NCBI GenBank assembly: GCA_022360105.1
Contig: JAKSDL010000219.1
Span: 1-5,272 of the forward strand
Direction of reading: 5' to 3'
Origin: Pseudomonadota bacterium
GTDB lineage: Bacteria; SAR324; XYD2-FULL-50-16; JAHJRI01
DNA length: 5,272 bases
Each line of letters starts with the position of its first letter. Position 1 is the first letter of the stretch. The position numbers were made by a program, and so were the translations under genes. Below the pieces are notes generated by a model, which worked only from the letters and a program-made list of their open reading frames with translations, had not been told where the DNA came from and searched no databases. Shown here in pieces: positions 5,240 through 5,272 of this stretch.

Positions 5240-5272
5240 GAATTTTCTCTTGCCCCCATCAGGGATTGAACA

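Noticed and set aside
5227..5259. Upstream ATG 5259 for the beta-barrel gene.
   Set aside because: It has no ribosome binding site and would displace the signal peptide from the N-terminus.
1..5272. CRISPR arrays, insertion sequences, phage genes, tRNA or rRNA.
   Set aside because: No regularly spaced repeats, transposase or integrase motifs, or RNA-gene signatures were seen on either strand.

Overview
The window reads as ordinary chromosome of a Gram-negative anaerobe. It has an electron-transfer flavoprotein subunit, an exported beta-barrel protein ending in Phe, and mid-40s GC by eye. I would place it in the Desulfobacterota (sulfate-reducer type) because of the general look of the ETF, TetR, amidohydrolase, CCGxGGC and UlaG-like proteins. 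That placement is inference and no database was searched.

Layout. (1) Bases 32-1009 (+) encode an EtfA/FixB-type ETF alpha subunit. It is probably the last gene of an operon whose earlier genes, such as etfB, lie left of the window. (2) Bases 1910-1023 (-) encode an Amidohydro_2-type metal-dependent hydrolase, and 2635-1922 (-) encode a TetR-family regulator just upstream of it; 11 nt separate the two, so they look like one operon. This operon converges on etfA with only 13 bp between the stop codons. A terminator-like hairpin on the + strand lies inside the amidohydrolase gene at 1467-1496. (3) Bases 2636-2979 form a 344-bp divergent control region. It holds a clear TetR-style inverted repeat (2799-2824), an AT-rich palindrome, a hairpin in the probable tetR leader, and candidate promoters in both directions. 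(4) Bases 2980-3309 (+) encode a small cysteine-motif protein (CCGxGGC) of unknown function, 3470-4246 (+) a UlaG-like metallo-beta-lactamase-fold hydrolase with its own candidate promoter, and 4264-4473 (+) a small uncharacterised ORF close behind it. (5) A stem-loop at 4488-4518 separates these from a convergent gene, 5226-4546 (-), for a secreted outer-membrane beta-barrel protein.

How they may work together: the TetR protein probably binds the inverted repeat at 2799-2824, controls its own operon with the amidohydrolase, and may also control the divergent CCGxGGC gene. The ETF alpha subunit suggests that acyl-CoA or similar flavin-linked oxidation is encoded to the left. I see no phage, insertion sequence, CRISPR array, tRNA or rRNA. 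The nearest thing to something undescribed is the CCGxGGC protein under the divergent regulatory region; nothing here proves a new system.
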